A stretch of DNA of 29,018 nt from Firmicutes bacterium CAG:345 (GCA_000433315.1 FR893371.1:12096-41113); one strand, 5' to 3'; shown: positions 16,539 to 26,255, counted from the stretch's first letter. Program-made: numbers and translations. Notes: generated by a model from the sequence alone, not told the origin.

Positions 16539-16713
16539 TATGAAATTTATTTTTTTGGTATTATCAGGAATAAAAAATACAATATTGTATATTTTTTGCC
16601 AATTATAAAATAGCTTTTCTTTATTTTAATTTAATTTTTTAGTAATTAAAACATACTATCATATTACATTATATCGATTATAAAATTAAACATTTTTTAA
16701 TCTTATATAGCTC

Positions 16714-16743
16714 TTTAAAAATTGAAAATAAATATGGTAAAAT
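16714..16743 (+). promoter_or_regulatory. Candidate sigma-A-type promoter of the T7SS-like operon
   Basis: TTTAAA (16714-16719) and TAAAAT (16738-16743) are separated by 18 bases, about 20 bases before the ATPase start codon. In such AT-rich DNA this is suggestive only. The rest of the 16539-16713 spacer is AT-rich and shows no gene. Confidence 0.35.
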
Positions 16744-16764
16744 AAAAAAGAATTCGAGGAAAAA

Positions 16765-19700
16765 ATGGATAAGATGGATAATTTAATAGAGAAGATCAAT
16801 GAGTTAGAGGCTTCTTTAAAAGATATTAATTTTAAAATTGATAATTTTAAGCCTTTTGAAAAAATAAGTTCAAACATGATAAAAGATATTCAGGAATATA
16901 TAAAAAATATTTCTCCGCTTTTAGCTAAAATTATTGTTCTCAGCGATGGGAAACTTTGCATTGAGGATGATAAGGTCTTTTATAGAAAAGATAAAAGAAG
17001 TTCTTATTCTTTTACATATGAAAATTCTGAAACAGTTTTAAAAAAACAAGCTGATAAGATAAATGGATTATTTGTCGATATTATCAGAAATGGAATAACT
17101 GACAGCAAATTAGCAAATTTAGGTAAGTCCTTGGTCACTATCTATAACATTTATGAAAATATTGCTGATTTAGAAAAAGAAGCTTATAAAAATTTTGTTT
17201 CTCTTAGTGATTTAAAGAAACAAAAAGAAAAGATAGATACCGAATTAGCTTCTTTGAATTCGAAATTTGCTGAGAGTAATAAAATTTATCTTCAAAGAAA
17301 AAATAAAGTTTTACTTAATGATGTCTCTTCTAATCAAATAGACAATAAAGATATAATTGTAGATTTAGCTTTTGATGATAAAACATCAAAAATATTATCA
17401 TGGAATCCGCTTAAAGAAATCCTTCGAATTGAAGGTACAACATTGGATAGTTCTGTTTCTACCATTAAAGATTTGGTTTTACAAAGCATCTATTCTATTA
17501 GTGATATGAATTATCAATTTATGTATTGCTCAAAAGAAGCTAATATGGATTTGGTAAGTTTTTTCAATAAATTGAATAATTCTTTTGCTGGTGAAGCATT
17601 TTATAATGGATATAATCCTAGTGAGATCATCAATAATCGTTATTTTATTAGAGATGTCATATCTTCTGTTCTTGATTTAATTACAAAAAGACAAGAGCTT
17701 TTATCTTCTAATGGTATATACAAAAATATTTATGAATATAATTTGAAAAATCCTAAAGATCAACAAAAATATATTTTTTTATTTTTACAGCAATATCCAA
17801 CAGGCTTTGAAGATATTGATAATTTTAGCTATTTATTGCAAAGCGCTGCTCAATTAGGCATTTTTATCATTGCTATTGAACGTGCTGAAAAATTTGATGA
17901 AGATAATAAAAGATATTTAAAATATATTGATCTTGATGATGTCAGAAATGTTAATTATTTAAAAGTTTCTGTTGATAATGGTCAATTTATTAATGATGGA
18001 GAAGTTTTTAAAACTCCACAATTTGCTGATAAAAAGATCTCGGAATTATTGGCTCCGCTTGCTAAAAAAATAAGCAGTCAAAATTCTATTGTTACCTTTG
18101 AAGATATTGGATTTGGTGAATTTAAAGAAGAAGGCGATAAGATTAAAGACAGCATTTCAATTCCGGTCGGTAAATCAGGAAATAAAGTTTATAATATCGA
18201 ATTTGCCAGTGGAGATTTTGGTGAAAATGGTATAGTCGGTGCAATTATTACCGGTGGTACCGGTACTGGTAAATCTTCTATCATCGATAGTTTAATCTTC
18301 AATGGGGCGATGAAATATTCTCCGGATGATTTGAATTTTTATCTCATCGATTTTAAAGATGGTATTTCTAATGCAAAATTTATTACTACTGCACAAATTC
18401 CTCATGTAAAATTGGTCATGACTAGAAGTGTTAAAGAAGATGCGGAAATTATTTTATCTTTGCTCAATAAAGAGAGAATTAGACGAAATAAAATCTTTAC
18501 TGAAAATCATGTTACAAATATTCAGTCTTATAATGCAATTATTTCACCGAATAAGCATATGCCACGTATTATTGTAATAATCGATGAGGCTAACCAAATG
18601 TTAGCAGAAAATGATTCAAGTGATAATAGTATTGCAGTTTCGAAACTCAATGATAAATTGATTTCATTAATTTCAGTTATTGTCGACCAAGGTCGTAACG
18701 CTGGTATTCATCTTATTTTTGCGGCTCAGTATTATAATGCTGGCTTAGAAAAAGCTAGTAGCATGTTAGGCGGAAAGTTCTGCTTTGCTAATCCGGTAGA
18801 AAGCGCTATTGAAAAAACTCTCGTCAATTCAAATAATGCTAAACAAATTGTTAATAATGAATGTAAAAATAAACAGGGTGTTTGTGTTTCGATGATTGCT
18901 GGTAAAAAAAGCAATGACTATTCAGTTATCAGATGCGGTTTCTTAGGAAAAGAAAAATCTGGCAATGATAAAAAATATGCTGAAATGATCAGAAACAGAT
19001 GGAAAAAATATGAGATTTCTTTTGCTGTTGCTGGGGAAAATAAACCGATATTTTTTAAAGATTATGTTAAAACAACAAAGATTACTGAAAAAAATAATAA
19101 TGGTGCACCAATAGGAATCGATTATTGTGATGGAAGATTGCTTTATGTTCCATTTAATAACATCAATACTTCCTTAGGTATTGTCGGCGGAGAAGAAAAT
19201 AATTTTGAACCGAATACGGATATTCTTATCTCTGTTGTTACTTATGCCTTAAGTATAAAAGGAAGAGTCTTACTCATCGATGAATCATATAGTCAAAATA
19301 TCGCAAGATTCTTTGATGGTAGAAAAGGAGTAGAAGTTTATAGATCAAATCAATTCTTGGATGCTTTAAAAGAATTCAAAGATATCTACAATGATAGATT
19401 TGGTTCAAGAAGAGAAGAAGAACCGGTATTTTTAGTAGTTTGTAATTTACAGATGATTGAAGATTTTATCTATAACCATTCTAGTGCTGAAAATGATAAT
19501 TCTTATAGCGGTGGTTATCGTCCTTTGAAGTCTGTGCGAGAAGAAAGAGACAAAGCTATTAAAGGGGCTGATACATTTTTCGAGCTTTTGAAAAATATTA
19601 AGAAGGTTAGAAATATGTATATTGCTTGTTCCATTGATAATGTTGAAGATTCTATACCTGATAATTTGCAAAGAGAATTCGCTAAAGTTAGCAGCAAGAT

Positions 19701-19929
19701 AATAAATTCACCTTTTAGAGAAGATAAGTATGATTTTTCAGAGGATTTCAGCAAATCCATATTGGATTCATGTCGAAAAGATTCAAACAATAAAAATTTA
19801 TCACTTCTTCTTTCGATGGATATGGATGGAGAAAATAAATTCGATACAGTATCTAAAGCGCGTTTCTTTAGATATACTCTAGATAGGGAAACCGATGAAG
19901 CGATAGATAAGGAGATAAAAAGCAAATGA
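16765..19929 (+). CDS. FtsK/SpoIIIE-type ATPase, EssC/EccC-like, without membrane segments
   Basis: A 1054-residue motor ATPase of the FtsK/SpoIIIE family. In order, it has an N-terminal helical region (1-190, coiled coil around 150-185) and a first RecA-like module (about 195-400) with no P-loop but a Walker-B-like FLFLQQYP and LGIFIIAIERAE strand pattern. The canonical module follows (about 455-740), with Walker A GGTGTGKS at 497-504 and Walker B IIVIIDEANQ (Asp607, Glu608), then DQGRNAGIHLIFAAQ. A third module (about 770-1000) has a degenerate P-loop GGEENNFEPNT. Three tandem modules with one active is an EssC/EccC-like layout. EssC from Bacilli is about 1480 residues with FHA domains and two membrane helices, both absent here. 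ATG 16765 follows GAGG. It overlaps the next gene (ATGA). The role in protein export is inferred from the neighbours. Confidence 0.82.
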   Translation: MDKMDNLIEKINELEASLKDINFKIDNFKPFEKISSNMIKDIQEYIKNISPLLAKIIVLSDGKLCIEDDKVFYRKDKRSSYSFTYENSETVLKKQADKINGLFVDIIRNGITDSKLANLGKSLVTIYNIYENIADLEKEAYKNFVSLSDLKKQKEKIDTELASLNSKFAESNKIYLQRKNKVLLNDVSSNQIDNKDIIVDLAFDDKTSKILSWNPLKEILRIEGTTLDSSVSTIKDLVLQSIYSISDMNYQFMYCSKEANMDLVSFFNKLNNSFAGEAFYNGYNPSEIINNRYFIRDVISSVLDLITKRQELLSSNGIYKNIYEYNLKNPKDQQKYIFLFLQQYPTGFEDIDNFSYLLQSAAQLGIFIIAIERAEKFDEDNKRYLKYIDLDDVRNVNYLKVSVDNGQFINDGEVFKTPQFADKKISELLAPLAKKISSQNSIVTFEDIGFGEFKEEGDKIKDSISIPVGKSGNKVYNIEFASGDFGENGIVGAIITGGTGTGKSSIIDSLIFNGAMKYSPDDLNFYLIDFKDGISNAKFITTAQIPHVKLVMTRSVKEDAEIILSLLNKERIRRNKIFTENHVTNIQSYNAIISPNKHMPRIIVIIDEANQMLAENDSSDNSIAVSKLNDKLISLISVIVDQGRNAGIHLIFAAQYYNAGLEKASSMLGGKFCFANPVESAIEKTLVNSNNAKQIVNNECKNKQGVCVSMIAGKKSNDYSVIRCGFLGKEKSGNDKKYAEMIRNRWKKYEISFAVAGENKPIFFKDYVKTTKITEKNNNGAPIGIDYCDGRLLYVPFNNINTSLGIVGGEENNFEPNTDILISVVTYALSIKGRVLLIDESYSQNIARFFDGRKGVEVYRSNQFLDALKEFKDIYNDRFGSRREEEPVFLVVCNLQMIEDFIYNHSSAENDNSYSGGYRPLKSVREERDKAIKGADTFFELLKNIKKVRNMYIACSIDNVEDSIPDNLQREFAKVSSKIINSPFREDKYDFSEDFSKSILDSCRKDSNNKNLSLLLSMDMDGENKFDTVSKARFFRYTLDRETDEAIDKEIKSK

Positions 19930-20222
19930 AAATAAATTCAACTATAGAAAGATATGATGTTAAAGATTTGAATAACATTTCAGCTTCAGTAATTAATATC
20001 AATAAAAAATTAGAGTATTTAAATAGATGTGCTGATACTTTGTTGCACAATATAGCTATTGTTGAACAAAGTTTCAATAGCCCTAACATGGTAAGAGCTA
20101 AAGAAGAAATCAGGGTATATAAAACTAAATTTGAACAAGCGAATATTGAAATGAATGAATTATTGAAATCGGTCGACGATTTTGTTCAAAAATTAAATCA
20201 CGCTTGGAGATCTTGGAATTAA
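19926..20222 (+). CDS. WXG100/ESAT-6-sized helical hairpin protein
   Basis: A 98-residue soluble protein predicted as two long amphipathic helices (about 12-48 and 54-93) joined by a short SFNSPNM turn. There is no signal peptide and no W-x-G in the turn, but two Trp (HAWRSW) at the C-terminus. Size and layout match WXG100/ESAT-6-like type VII substrates. ATG 19926 overlaps the ATPase stop as ATGA and has AAGGAGAT upstream, so its expression is tied to the ATPase. First of five small helical genes. Assignment rests on layout and context, since the signature motif is missing. Confidence 0.65.
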   Translation: MKINSTIERYDVKDLNNISASVININKKLEYLNRCADTLLHNIAIVEQSFNSPNMVRAKEEIRVYKTKFEQANIEMNELLKSVDDFVQKLNHAWRSWN

Positions 20223-20232
20223 GGAGAAGGTT

Positions 20233-20490
20233 ATGGAAAATAGAGGAAAGTCGGAAAAAACCGTTGTTAAAGCTTTTGTCAATGATTTAAGATTTTTTGT
20301 TGATGCAATAGTAGATGAATCTAATAAGATGGAAGATGAAGCTGAAAATTTAAGTTCTAGCTGGAATGATCCACAATATGATAAATTTAAAGAATATATA
20401 GATCAATTGACTAAAGATTTAAAAGATAAAACAAAAATAATTTCAGATTGTGCTAATAAAATTGAAGAAAGAGAACTTAAGGAAATCTAG
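20233..20490 (+). CDS. WXG100-like protein with W-x-D turn
   Basis: An 85-residue protein: helix 1 (about 7-40), a turn SSSWNDPQ with Trp44-Asn-Asp46, and helix 2 (about 48-82) that begins Y49-x-x-F52. This is the WXG100 layout (W-x-G between helices, then an aromatic one or two turns later) with Asp in place of Gly. No signal peptide; strongly charged. ATG 20233 has AAGGAG upstream, 10 bases after the preceding gene. It is a likely ESAT-6-like substrate or dimer partner of the neighbouring small proteins. The W-x-D plus aromatic pattern recurs in the gene at 20787. Confidence 0.7.
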   Translation: MENRGKSEKTVVKAFVNDLRFFVDAIVDESNKMEDEAENLSSSWNDPQYDKFKEYIDQLTKDLKDKTKIISDCANKIEERELKEI

Positions 20491-20493
20491 CTT

Positions 20494-20784
20494 ATGGTTA
20501 GCAATGATATAAATATTGATTTTGATAATATTTCTTCTAGTATAAGAAAAATAAATAAATCCATGGATAATATTATTGCCTTGACTAATGGTATGATTAA
20601 TAATGCTAATTATGTAAATCAGCATTTTGATACTATCAATTTTCGAAACACTTTGGAAAAACTCTTAGAGATAAGATCTAAAGTTTATAATAGTTCAGAA
20701 ATGGTTAATCGTATCGATAAGTTTATGAAAAATCTTGAAGAAGCGAATAGAAGTTATAAAAATTCGAAAGCTGGAGGTTATTGA
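20494..20784 (+). CDS. Small helical hairpin protein of the T7SS-like operon
   Basis: A 96-residue all-helical protein with two helices (about 9-42 and 50-90) around a QHFDTINFR turn. The pattern resembles the protein at 19926 (N-terminal strand-like start, D-(V/N)-(K/I)-x-(L/S)-x-x-I, similar turn with Phe) more than the W-x-D proteins, so the two may be distant paralogues. The C-terminus is a flexible KAGGY. ATG 20494 comes 3 bases after the preceding stop; AAGGA lies somewhat far upstream, so translational coupling is likely. No named family recognised. Confidence 0.6.
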   Translation: MVSNDINIDFDNISSSIRKINKSMDNIIALTNGMINNANYVNQHFDTINFRNTLEKLLEIRSKVYNSSEMVNRIDKFMKNLEEANRSYKNSKAGGY

Positions 20785-20786
20785 TT

Positions 20787-21059
20787 ATGGCTAATATTTT
20801 GAGTGTTAAGGATTCTGATAGAAGTTTAACTAGTAGTATTGAATCTCTTTCAAGATTTTTTGATTATAATACTAATCAGTGGGATGATGATGTGAGCAAT
20901 TCTTATTATTCTTATGCCAAAAGTTTAAGTTCTAATGTTTCTATTTTTAACAATATCACTTCTTCGATAGAAAATATAAATAATAGTTTAGATAATTTCG
21001 ATGAGGAAAAACTTTATTCCCGCGTTAATGATTTTGAAGGAATGGTCAGCAAATTATGA
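20787..21059 (+). CDS. WXG100-like protein with W-D-D turn
   Basis: A 90-residue protein. Helix 1 lies at about 10-27, a turn NTNQWDDDVSN holds Trp32-Asp-Asp34, and YYSYA opens helix 2 (about 38-70), followed by a short third helix. It shares the W-x-D then aromatic pattern with the protein at 20233. Low-complexity Ser/Asn content, no signal peptide. The start is ATG 20787 with GGAGG 9 bases upstream; the in-frame TTG at 20781 is too close to that site. The next gene overlaps its stop as ATGA. Likely ESAT-6-like, by layout and context. Confidence 0.65.
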   Translation: MANILSVKDSDRSLTSSIESLSRFFDYNTNQWDDDVSNSYYSYAKSLSSNVSIFNNITSSIENINNSLDNFDEEKLYSRVNDFEGMVSKL

Positions 21060-21643
21060 GAAGATCTTTTGCTTCAAAAAGTACAATCAATGATTTTATT
21101 TCAAAAAATGATGAAGTGGTCAGAGATTTGGATAATTTTAAAACTATTGCCAATAATGTTGTCGATGATTTATTATTTGAAGTTGATAAAAAGTATCAAA
21201 AGGTATCCGATGTTAAGGACAAATTAGATAGACTTATCAGTCAGGCTGAAGATAAGTTGAGCAGAGCGGAAAGCAATTTATCAGCTGCGGTCAGTCAGAA
21301 TGCGGCAACTCCTTCAACGATTACTGTTACCAAAACTGATAGTCAAGGAAATACAACAACATCAACTAAACCTAATCCACAAAAAGCTGCCAGCCAGGCT
21401 AATATGGCTAATGCTTCTTCTGCTGTCAGCAACATTCGAAGCATAATTTCCAATATGCGCAGCTATAAAAATAATTTGCAACAGGCTTTGAATTCTCTTT
21501 GTAGTATGAAAAATAATCTTAATTCTTTAAAGTATAATTCTTTGGACAATTGCCGAAAAATTTATGATATGGCTAATAAAGCATCTTCACAAGCTAAAAA
21601 AGCCGAAGAAGCTGTTGAGAAATATTTGGGATTTAATATTTAA
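21056..21643 (+). CDS. Coiled-coil hairpin protein of the T7SS-like operon
   Basis: A 195-residue protein made of a long helix/coiled coil (about 10-85, Lys/Glu/Asp-rich heptads), a flexible Thr/Ser/Asn/Pro-rich linker (about 88-112) and a second long helical region (about 113-192). This is roughly double the size of its four upstream neighbours. No signal peptide and no recognisable toxin domain. It could be a larger secreted helical substrate, like the N-terminal half of LXG proteins, or a tether. No LXG motif is evident. ATG 21056 overlaps the previous stop; there is no strong ribosome binding site, so coupling is expected. Last gene before a terminator. Confidence 0.6.
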   Translation: MRRSFASKSTINDFISKNDEVVRDLDNFKTIANNVVDDLLFEVDKKYQKVSDVKDKLDRLISQAEDKLSRAESNLSAAVSQNAATPSTITVTKTDSQGNTTTSTKPNPQKAASQANMANASSAVSNIRSIISNMRSYKNNLQQALNSLCSMKNNLNSLKYNSLDNCRKIYDMANKASSQAKKAEEAVEKYLGFNI

Positions 21644-21664
21644 AATAAAATTATTTACTTGTTT

Positions 21665-21699
21665 GAAAGAGGATGGAATAAAAAGCTCCTCTTTTTTTA
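21665..21699 (+). terminator. Intrinsic terminator after the ATPase/small-protein operon
   Basis: AAAGAGGA (21666-21673) pairs with TCCTCTTT (21687-21694) over a 13-base loop and continues into a T run to 21698. It separates the ATPase/small-protein operon from the Sel1 genes. A TATAAT at 21742-21747 without a good -35 may mark the Sel1 promoter. Confidence 0.8.
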
Positions 21700-21788
21700 A
21701 TTTAATCTTTAAGTTATATTTTTTTTTACAATTTTATAAGTTATAATAAAAAAGATGTACTTATTTATTTTTTAGATGAGGTGATTTT

Positions 21789-23627
21789 ATGAGTGGATTA
21801 TATGATAAAAGTAGTTTAGATCTTTTGAATCAAGAATTAGATGATGAGATTAAGAAAAAAGAACAAAAGATCAACCAGCAGAAAATTGACTCACTTTTAA
21901 AAGAAGGAAATACTTTATGCGATGTTGAAAGATTTGATAGTGCACAAAAAAATTTTGAAGAAGCCTTAGAATTGGATAAAGATAATGTTTTGGCTAATTT
22001 TGGAATGGTCAGAGCAATCAGTGAAGAGTTTGTGAATTTAACCGATGCCAAAATTGATAAATATATAAATTTTGTTGTAAAAAATGATAAAGATAATCTC
22101 TATATAAAAAATGAAATTTTTAAAACATTTTATAAAAAGTGGAAGAAATATCTAGAAGATAATCCCCGTGATGGAATCTATAGTATTGCTAAACTTGATG
22201 AACTATTAGGTAAATATGAATATAAATTAGTTTTGAAATCTCTTGAACATTATTCTGATGAAGGTAAGGGAAAATATACGAAGATTCTAGCGGATTTTTA
22301 TTCCAAAGGAATTATTGTAAAAAAAGATATGAAAAAGGCTTTATCTCTATATGAAAAGGCTTTTTCACAAGGTGAATATGATTGTGCTTTTACTTTGGGA
22401 AATTATTATAAAGACAATCTTTATAATGGTGATGAACAAGGAGAAAAAGCTTATGATTGGTACTTTAAAGGCGGCCAAGAAAATCAATCAGATTGCTTAA
22501 GTGTTTTAAGAGAAATTCAACGCAAAAAGGAAGAAGAATTTGCTAGAAAATATTATTGGTTGCTTAAAGAAGATGTTTGCATCGATAGATTTAAAAAGAA
22601 AAATATCGATAATACTACTTTTAGATCTATTGAATATTATGCTAACAATAATAAATCTGATTTTAAACACTATTTAGGTGTTTGTTATTTCTTCGGTCTA
22701 GGTACTGATGTCGATTATAATAAGGCTTTAGAATATGAATCAGAAGCCTGTAATGAAACTAACTTTGCTGAAGCTAGAAGATATGTTGGTATCATTTGTG
22801 AAAATGGATTGGTAAATAATAAAAAAATCACTCTTAAAGATGCTTTCTATTGGTATGGTAAAGCTATTGATTTAGGCGATGTTGAATCGATGGTTCTTTT
22901 GGCTAATATGTATTTGAATAACAACGATAAATATCATGAGAAAGAAGCTTATAAATTATATAAGGCTGCTTATGAGAAAAAGAATGTTGAAGGTGCTATC
23001 GGTCTTGCTACTTGTTATATAAATGCTTTTGGTACAAATAAAGATAATAAGAAAGCTATTGAAATTTTAAAGGAATGCAAAAATAATTTTAAAGCGGAGA
23101 AGCTTTTAGCAAAATGTTATAGTGATTTCTGTTCTTCTGAAATTAATTATGAGGAAGCGTTTAAAATCTATTTAAAAAATGCCAATAAGGACCCGGAATC
23201 AAGTTATGAATTAGCAATTTGCTATCATACTGGACATGGTACAGAAAAAGATTTAGAAAAGTATGCTTTTTATATGGAAAAAGCTGCTAAAGGTGGTTTT
23301 GCATTTGCTTATTCTTCTTATGCTGAAATTTTAGAAGAAAGAAAAGACTATAAAACCGCTTTTGAATATTATCAAAAAGCTGTTGATAATGGGGATTGGA
23401 AATGCAATATTAAATTAGGTGAATACTATGAAAATGGCTATCTAGGTTCAGTTGATTTAACAAATGCCCGTAGATGTTATGAAACTTTGATAATAAAAAA
23501 TAAAGATAATAAAAGAGCTTTGGCATTAAATTATGTTGCTCTTGGTCGCACTTATCAAAAAGAAGGTATAAATAATTATGCTTTCAAATATTATCAAAAA
23601 GGCTATGAAATTGATAAAGTTGGCTAA
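21789..23627 (+). CDS. Sel1-repeat protein, N-terminal part (ends at in-frame TAA)
   Basis: 612 residues up to a TAA. The first ~70 residues are a charged helix starting MSGLYDKSSLDLLNQELDDE and a TPR-like pair (KEGNTLCDVERFDSAQKNFEEALELD). Sel1-like repeats (SLR) follow, recognised by recurring A-x-x-x-L-G-x-x-Y-x-x-G and (K/E)A-x-x-(Y/W)-Y-x-K-A patterns of roughly 36 residues. Such solenoids act as protein-interaction adaptors. No signal peptide or membrane segment. ATG 21789 has GAGGTGA 5 bases upstream. The stop falls inside a repeat, and the same frame continues with Sel1 repeats to 26249, so this is most likely the front part of a single ~1486-codon gene. Its N-terminus is paralogous to that of the gene at 26256. 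Confidence 0.85.
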   Translation: MSGLYDKSSLDLLNQELDDEIKKKEQKINQQKIDSLLKEGNTLCDVERFDSAQKNFEEALELDKDNVLANFGMVRAISEEFVNLTDAKIDKYINFVVKNDKDNLYIKNEIFKTFYKKWKKYLEDNPRDGIYSIAKLDELLGKYEYKLVLKSLEHYSDEGKGKYTKILADFYSKGIIVKKDMKKALSLYEKAFSQGEYDCAFTLGNYYKDNLYNGDEQGEKAYDWYFKGGQENQSDCLSVLREIQRKKEEEFARKYYWLLKEDVCIDRFKKKNIDNTTFRSIEYYANNNKSDFKHYLGVCYFFGLGTDVDYNKALEYESEACNETNFAEARRYVGIICENGLVNNKKITLKDAFYWYGKAIDLGDVESMVLLANMYLNNNDKYHEKEAYKLYKAAYEKKNVEGAIGLATCYINAFGTNKDNKKAIEILKECKNNFKAEKLLAKCYSDFCSSEINYEEAFKIYLKNANKDPESSYELAICYHTGHGTEKDLEKYAFYMEKAAKGGFAFAYSSYAEILEERKDYKTAFEYYQKAVDNGDWKCNIKLGEYYENGYLGSVDLTNARRCYETLIIKNKDNKRALALNYVALGRTYQKEGINNYAFKYYQKGYEIDKVG

Positions 23628-26249
23628 TTTGAGTTAGCTGTTTGTTATTTAAATGGTATTGGTACTGATAAAAATTACGATAAAGCTTTTGCTTTATTGA
23701 CAAGTGTTGCTAAAACTAAAAATGCCGATGCTAAATATCATCTTGCCCAATGTTATAAAAATGGTTATGGCGTTAAAATAAATCCTGAACAATATTTCAA
23801 TTATCTTTGTAAAGCCTATGATGAAGGATATAGACTTGCAATTACTGAAATAGTAGCGTGCTATGAAGTAGGATATGGAACTAATAAAGATAATAAGAAA
23901 GCTATAAAGATTTTAACAGAAGATTATCTTAAAACAAATTTTGATTATGAAGCGGCTCAAATTGCTAATTTATATAAAGAAGAAAATGATTACTGCAATT
24001 ATTTTGCTTGGGGAGAAAAAGCTCTTTCAAGTGAAGATGCCAATTTGATATATGAATTAGCTGAGTGTTATGCAAATGGTGAAAATACAAAAAAAGATTT
24101 GAATAAAGCTATTGAGTTATATAAAAATGCCGCTTCTAAAAATAATGTAAAAGCGATGTTTTCTTTAGCTTCATTATATATAACAAATCAAATTTCAGAA
24201 GTTGAAAAAGAAGAAAAAGCCTATAAGTTGTTAAAAAAATGTGCCGAATCTGATTATAAATTAGCTTATAAATATTTAGCCGATTGCTACAATAATTCTT
24301 ATGGTACTAAAGCTAATAGAAAATTAGCGATAACTTATTATATTAAAGCTGCTGAAGATGGCGATGTTGAAGCGATGAATGCTCTTGTCTTGTTATATTC
24401 TGAAGCTAAAAGTCCATATGAAAATTCTAAAGAAGCTTTTAAATGGGCTTTAAAAAGCGCTGAACAATGTGATCTTACAGGAATAATAAATGTTACAAAA
24501 TTCTATCAAAAGGGCTATGGTACATCAAAAAATATAGAACAATATTTATTTTGGGCTCATAAAGGCTTAGAATTTAATAACGTTGATTGCATTGCAAGTC
24601 TTATTAATTTCTATCAAGAAAATCCTAATTATCCTAATAGAAATTTAGAATTGATTGAATTATATAAGATGAAATATGCAAATGGTGAGATAAAGTATTC
24701 AGGTATTATTTCCGATTTATATCATCAAATAGGCGATGAAGAGAAAGCTAAGGAATGGTTAAATAATAATTTAAGTAAAAATAATCCAGAAGGATATTAT
24801 AAATTAGCTAAACATTATGAAGAAGAAAATGATTTGACCAATGCTTTTGAAAATTATAATTTAGCTGCTAAATATGGCTATGTAGATGCTTATTTACCAC
24901 TTTATAATTGCTATATTAATGGAAAAGGCGTAGAAAAAAATTCGGAAGAAGCATTTAATATTTGCAAAAAAATGTATAAAGAAAAAATTAATTCTGGCGC
25001 TTTATATTTAGGTCAATGTTATGAGCTTGGTATTGGAGTACCAGTAAATTATAAAACCGCTAATAAGTATTATACTGAAGCTTTGGAAAATAATTATAAA
25101 CTTGGAACAGTTTACTATAAATTGGGTTCGGCTTATGAATATGGTCATGGAGCGAGAAGATGTTATGCTGATGCTTTAAATTACTACAATAAAGGTTATG
25201 AACTTGGTGATTTGGATTGTACATTTAAAGTAGGACAATTCCATGAAGAAGGAATAGGTGTTCCAAGAAGTATTGCTACAGCAGAAACATATTATTTTGA
25301 GTGTGAAAATTCCACAAATCCTCAACATCTTATTAAAATAGCTAGCCGTTATGAAATAAGTAAACGACAAAATTATAAAAAAGCTTTTAAACTATATAAA
25401 AAGGCTGCTGATTTAGGCAGTGCATATGCTATGTGGAAAACAGGTATGTGCTATTTATATGGTGATGGTGCTGAAGTTTCAGATGAAGATGCCTATGTTT
25501 ACTTTAAAAAAGGTAGCGAAAGAAAATATCTTCCTGCTACATATGAATTAGGGAGAATGTATTATTATGGATATTATGTTGAAAAAAATTATGATATAGC
25601 TTTTGATTGCTTTAATATGGCTAAAACAGAAGAAGATTCTTATTTATACTTAGGATTGATGTATATGTCTGGTTTAGGCATAGCAAAAAATTGTAGCAAA
25701 GCCTTTGAATGCTTTATTAAAACTCCAGAAACTAACGACGATTATAACTTGGTAACATACAATTTGGCTCTTTGCTATAAATATGGTTATGGTACTAAAG
25801 TTGATTATAAAAAAGCAATCCAATTATTTAAAGAAAATGATTCGGGCAATGCTATAGATCCAGATATACTTTATGAATATGCGGATTGTTTAATCCGTTT
25901 ATATGGAAAAGATATTCCAGAAGGAACAACGGAATTACTATGGAAAGCCCATGATAGATCAAATATTAAAGCTACTTATAAATTAGGCTATTGCTATTTG
26001 AATCGCATTGGCTTTAATAAAGATAAAGAAAAAGCTTTCCAATTATTTAAAATTGCAGCCGAAAAAGATTATGTTCCTGCAATGCTAGATTTAGCTACTT
26101 GTTATAAAAAGAGAATTGGAACGAAAAAGAACTTAAAAGAAGCACTTAAATGGTATCAATTATACTTAGATAAAACTGAAAAAACTAATATAGAAGAAAT
26201 AGAAAAAATTGAAAAGATAGTTAAAAAATTAAAAAGAAAAGTAAAGTAG
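23628..26249 (+). pseudogene. Sel1-repeat protein, C-terminal part after the in-frame stop
   Basis: Continues the 21789 frame without any shift. The repeat unit runs GYEIDKVG, stop, FELAVCYLNGIG, so the stop lies in the middle of a Sel1 unit. About 873 codons of Sel1 repeats follow, with typical units such as YKLADCY, CYKNGYG, KKAFKLYKKAADLGSAYAMW. The first usable start is a TTG at 23697 with no Shine-Dalgarno, so independent translation (850 residues) is doubtful. Either the gene was recently inactivated, the base is a sequencing error, or there is read-through. The reading frame downstream is otherwise intact, arguing that any loss is recent. The C-terminal end is Lys/Glu-rich helix (EEIEKIEKIVKKLKRK). 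Confidence 0.75.
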
Positions 26250-26255
26250 GTGTGT

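Noticed and set aside
19515..19925. 136-codon open frame on the minus strand within the FtsK-like ATPase gene
   Set aside because: It is antisense to a well-supported protein, has no ribosome binding site or recognisable domain, and reads as a shadow frame of AT-rich codons.
16765..19929. Chromosomal DNA translocase FtsK/SpoIIIE itself
   Set aside because: There are no N-terminal membrane helices and no C-terminal gamma winged-helix domain, and the neighbours are WXG100-like rather than division genes.
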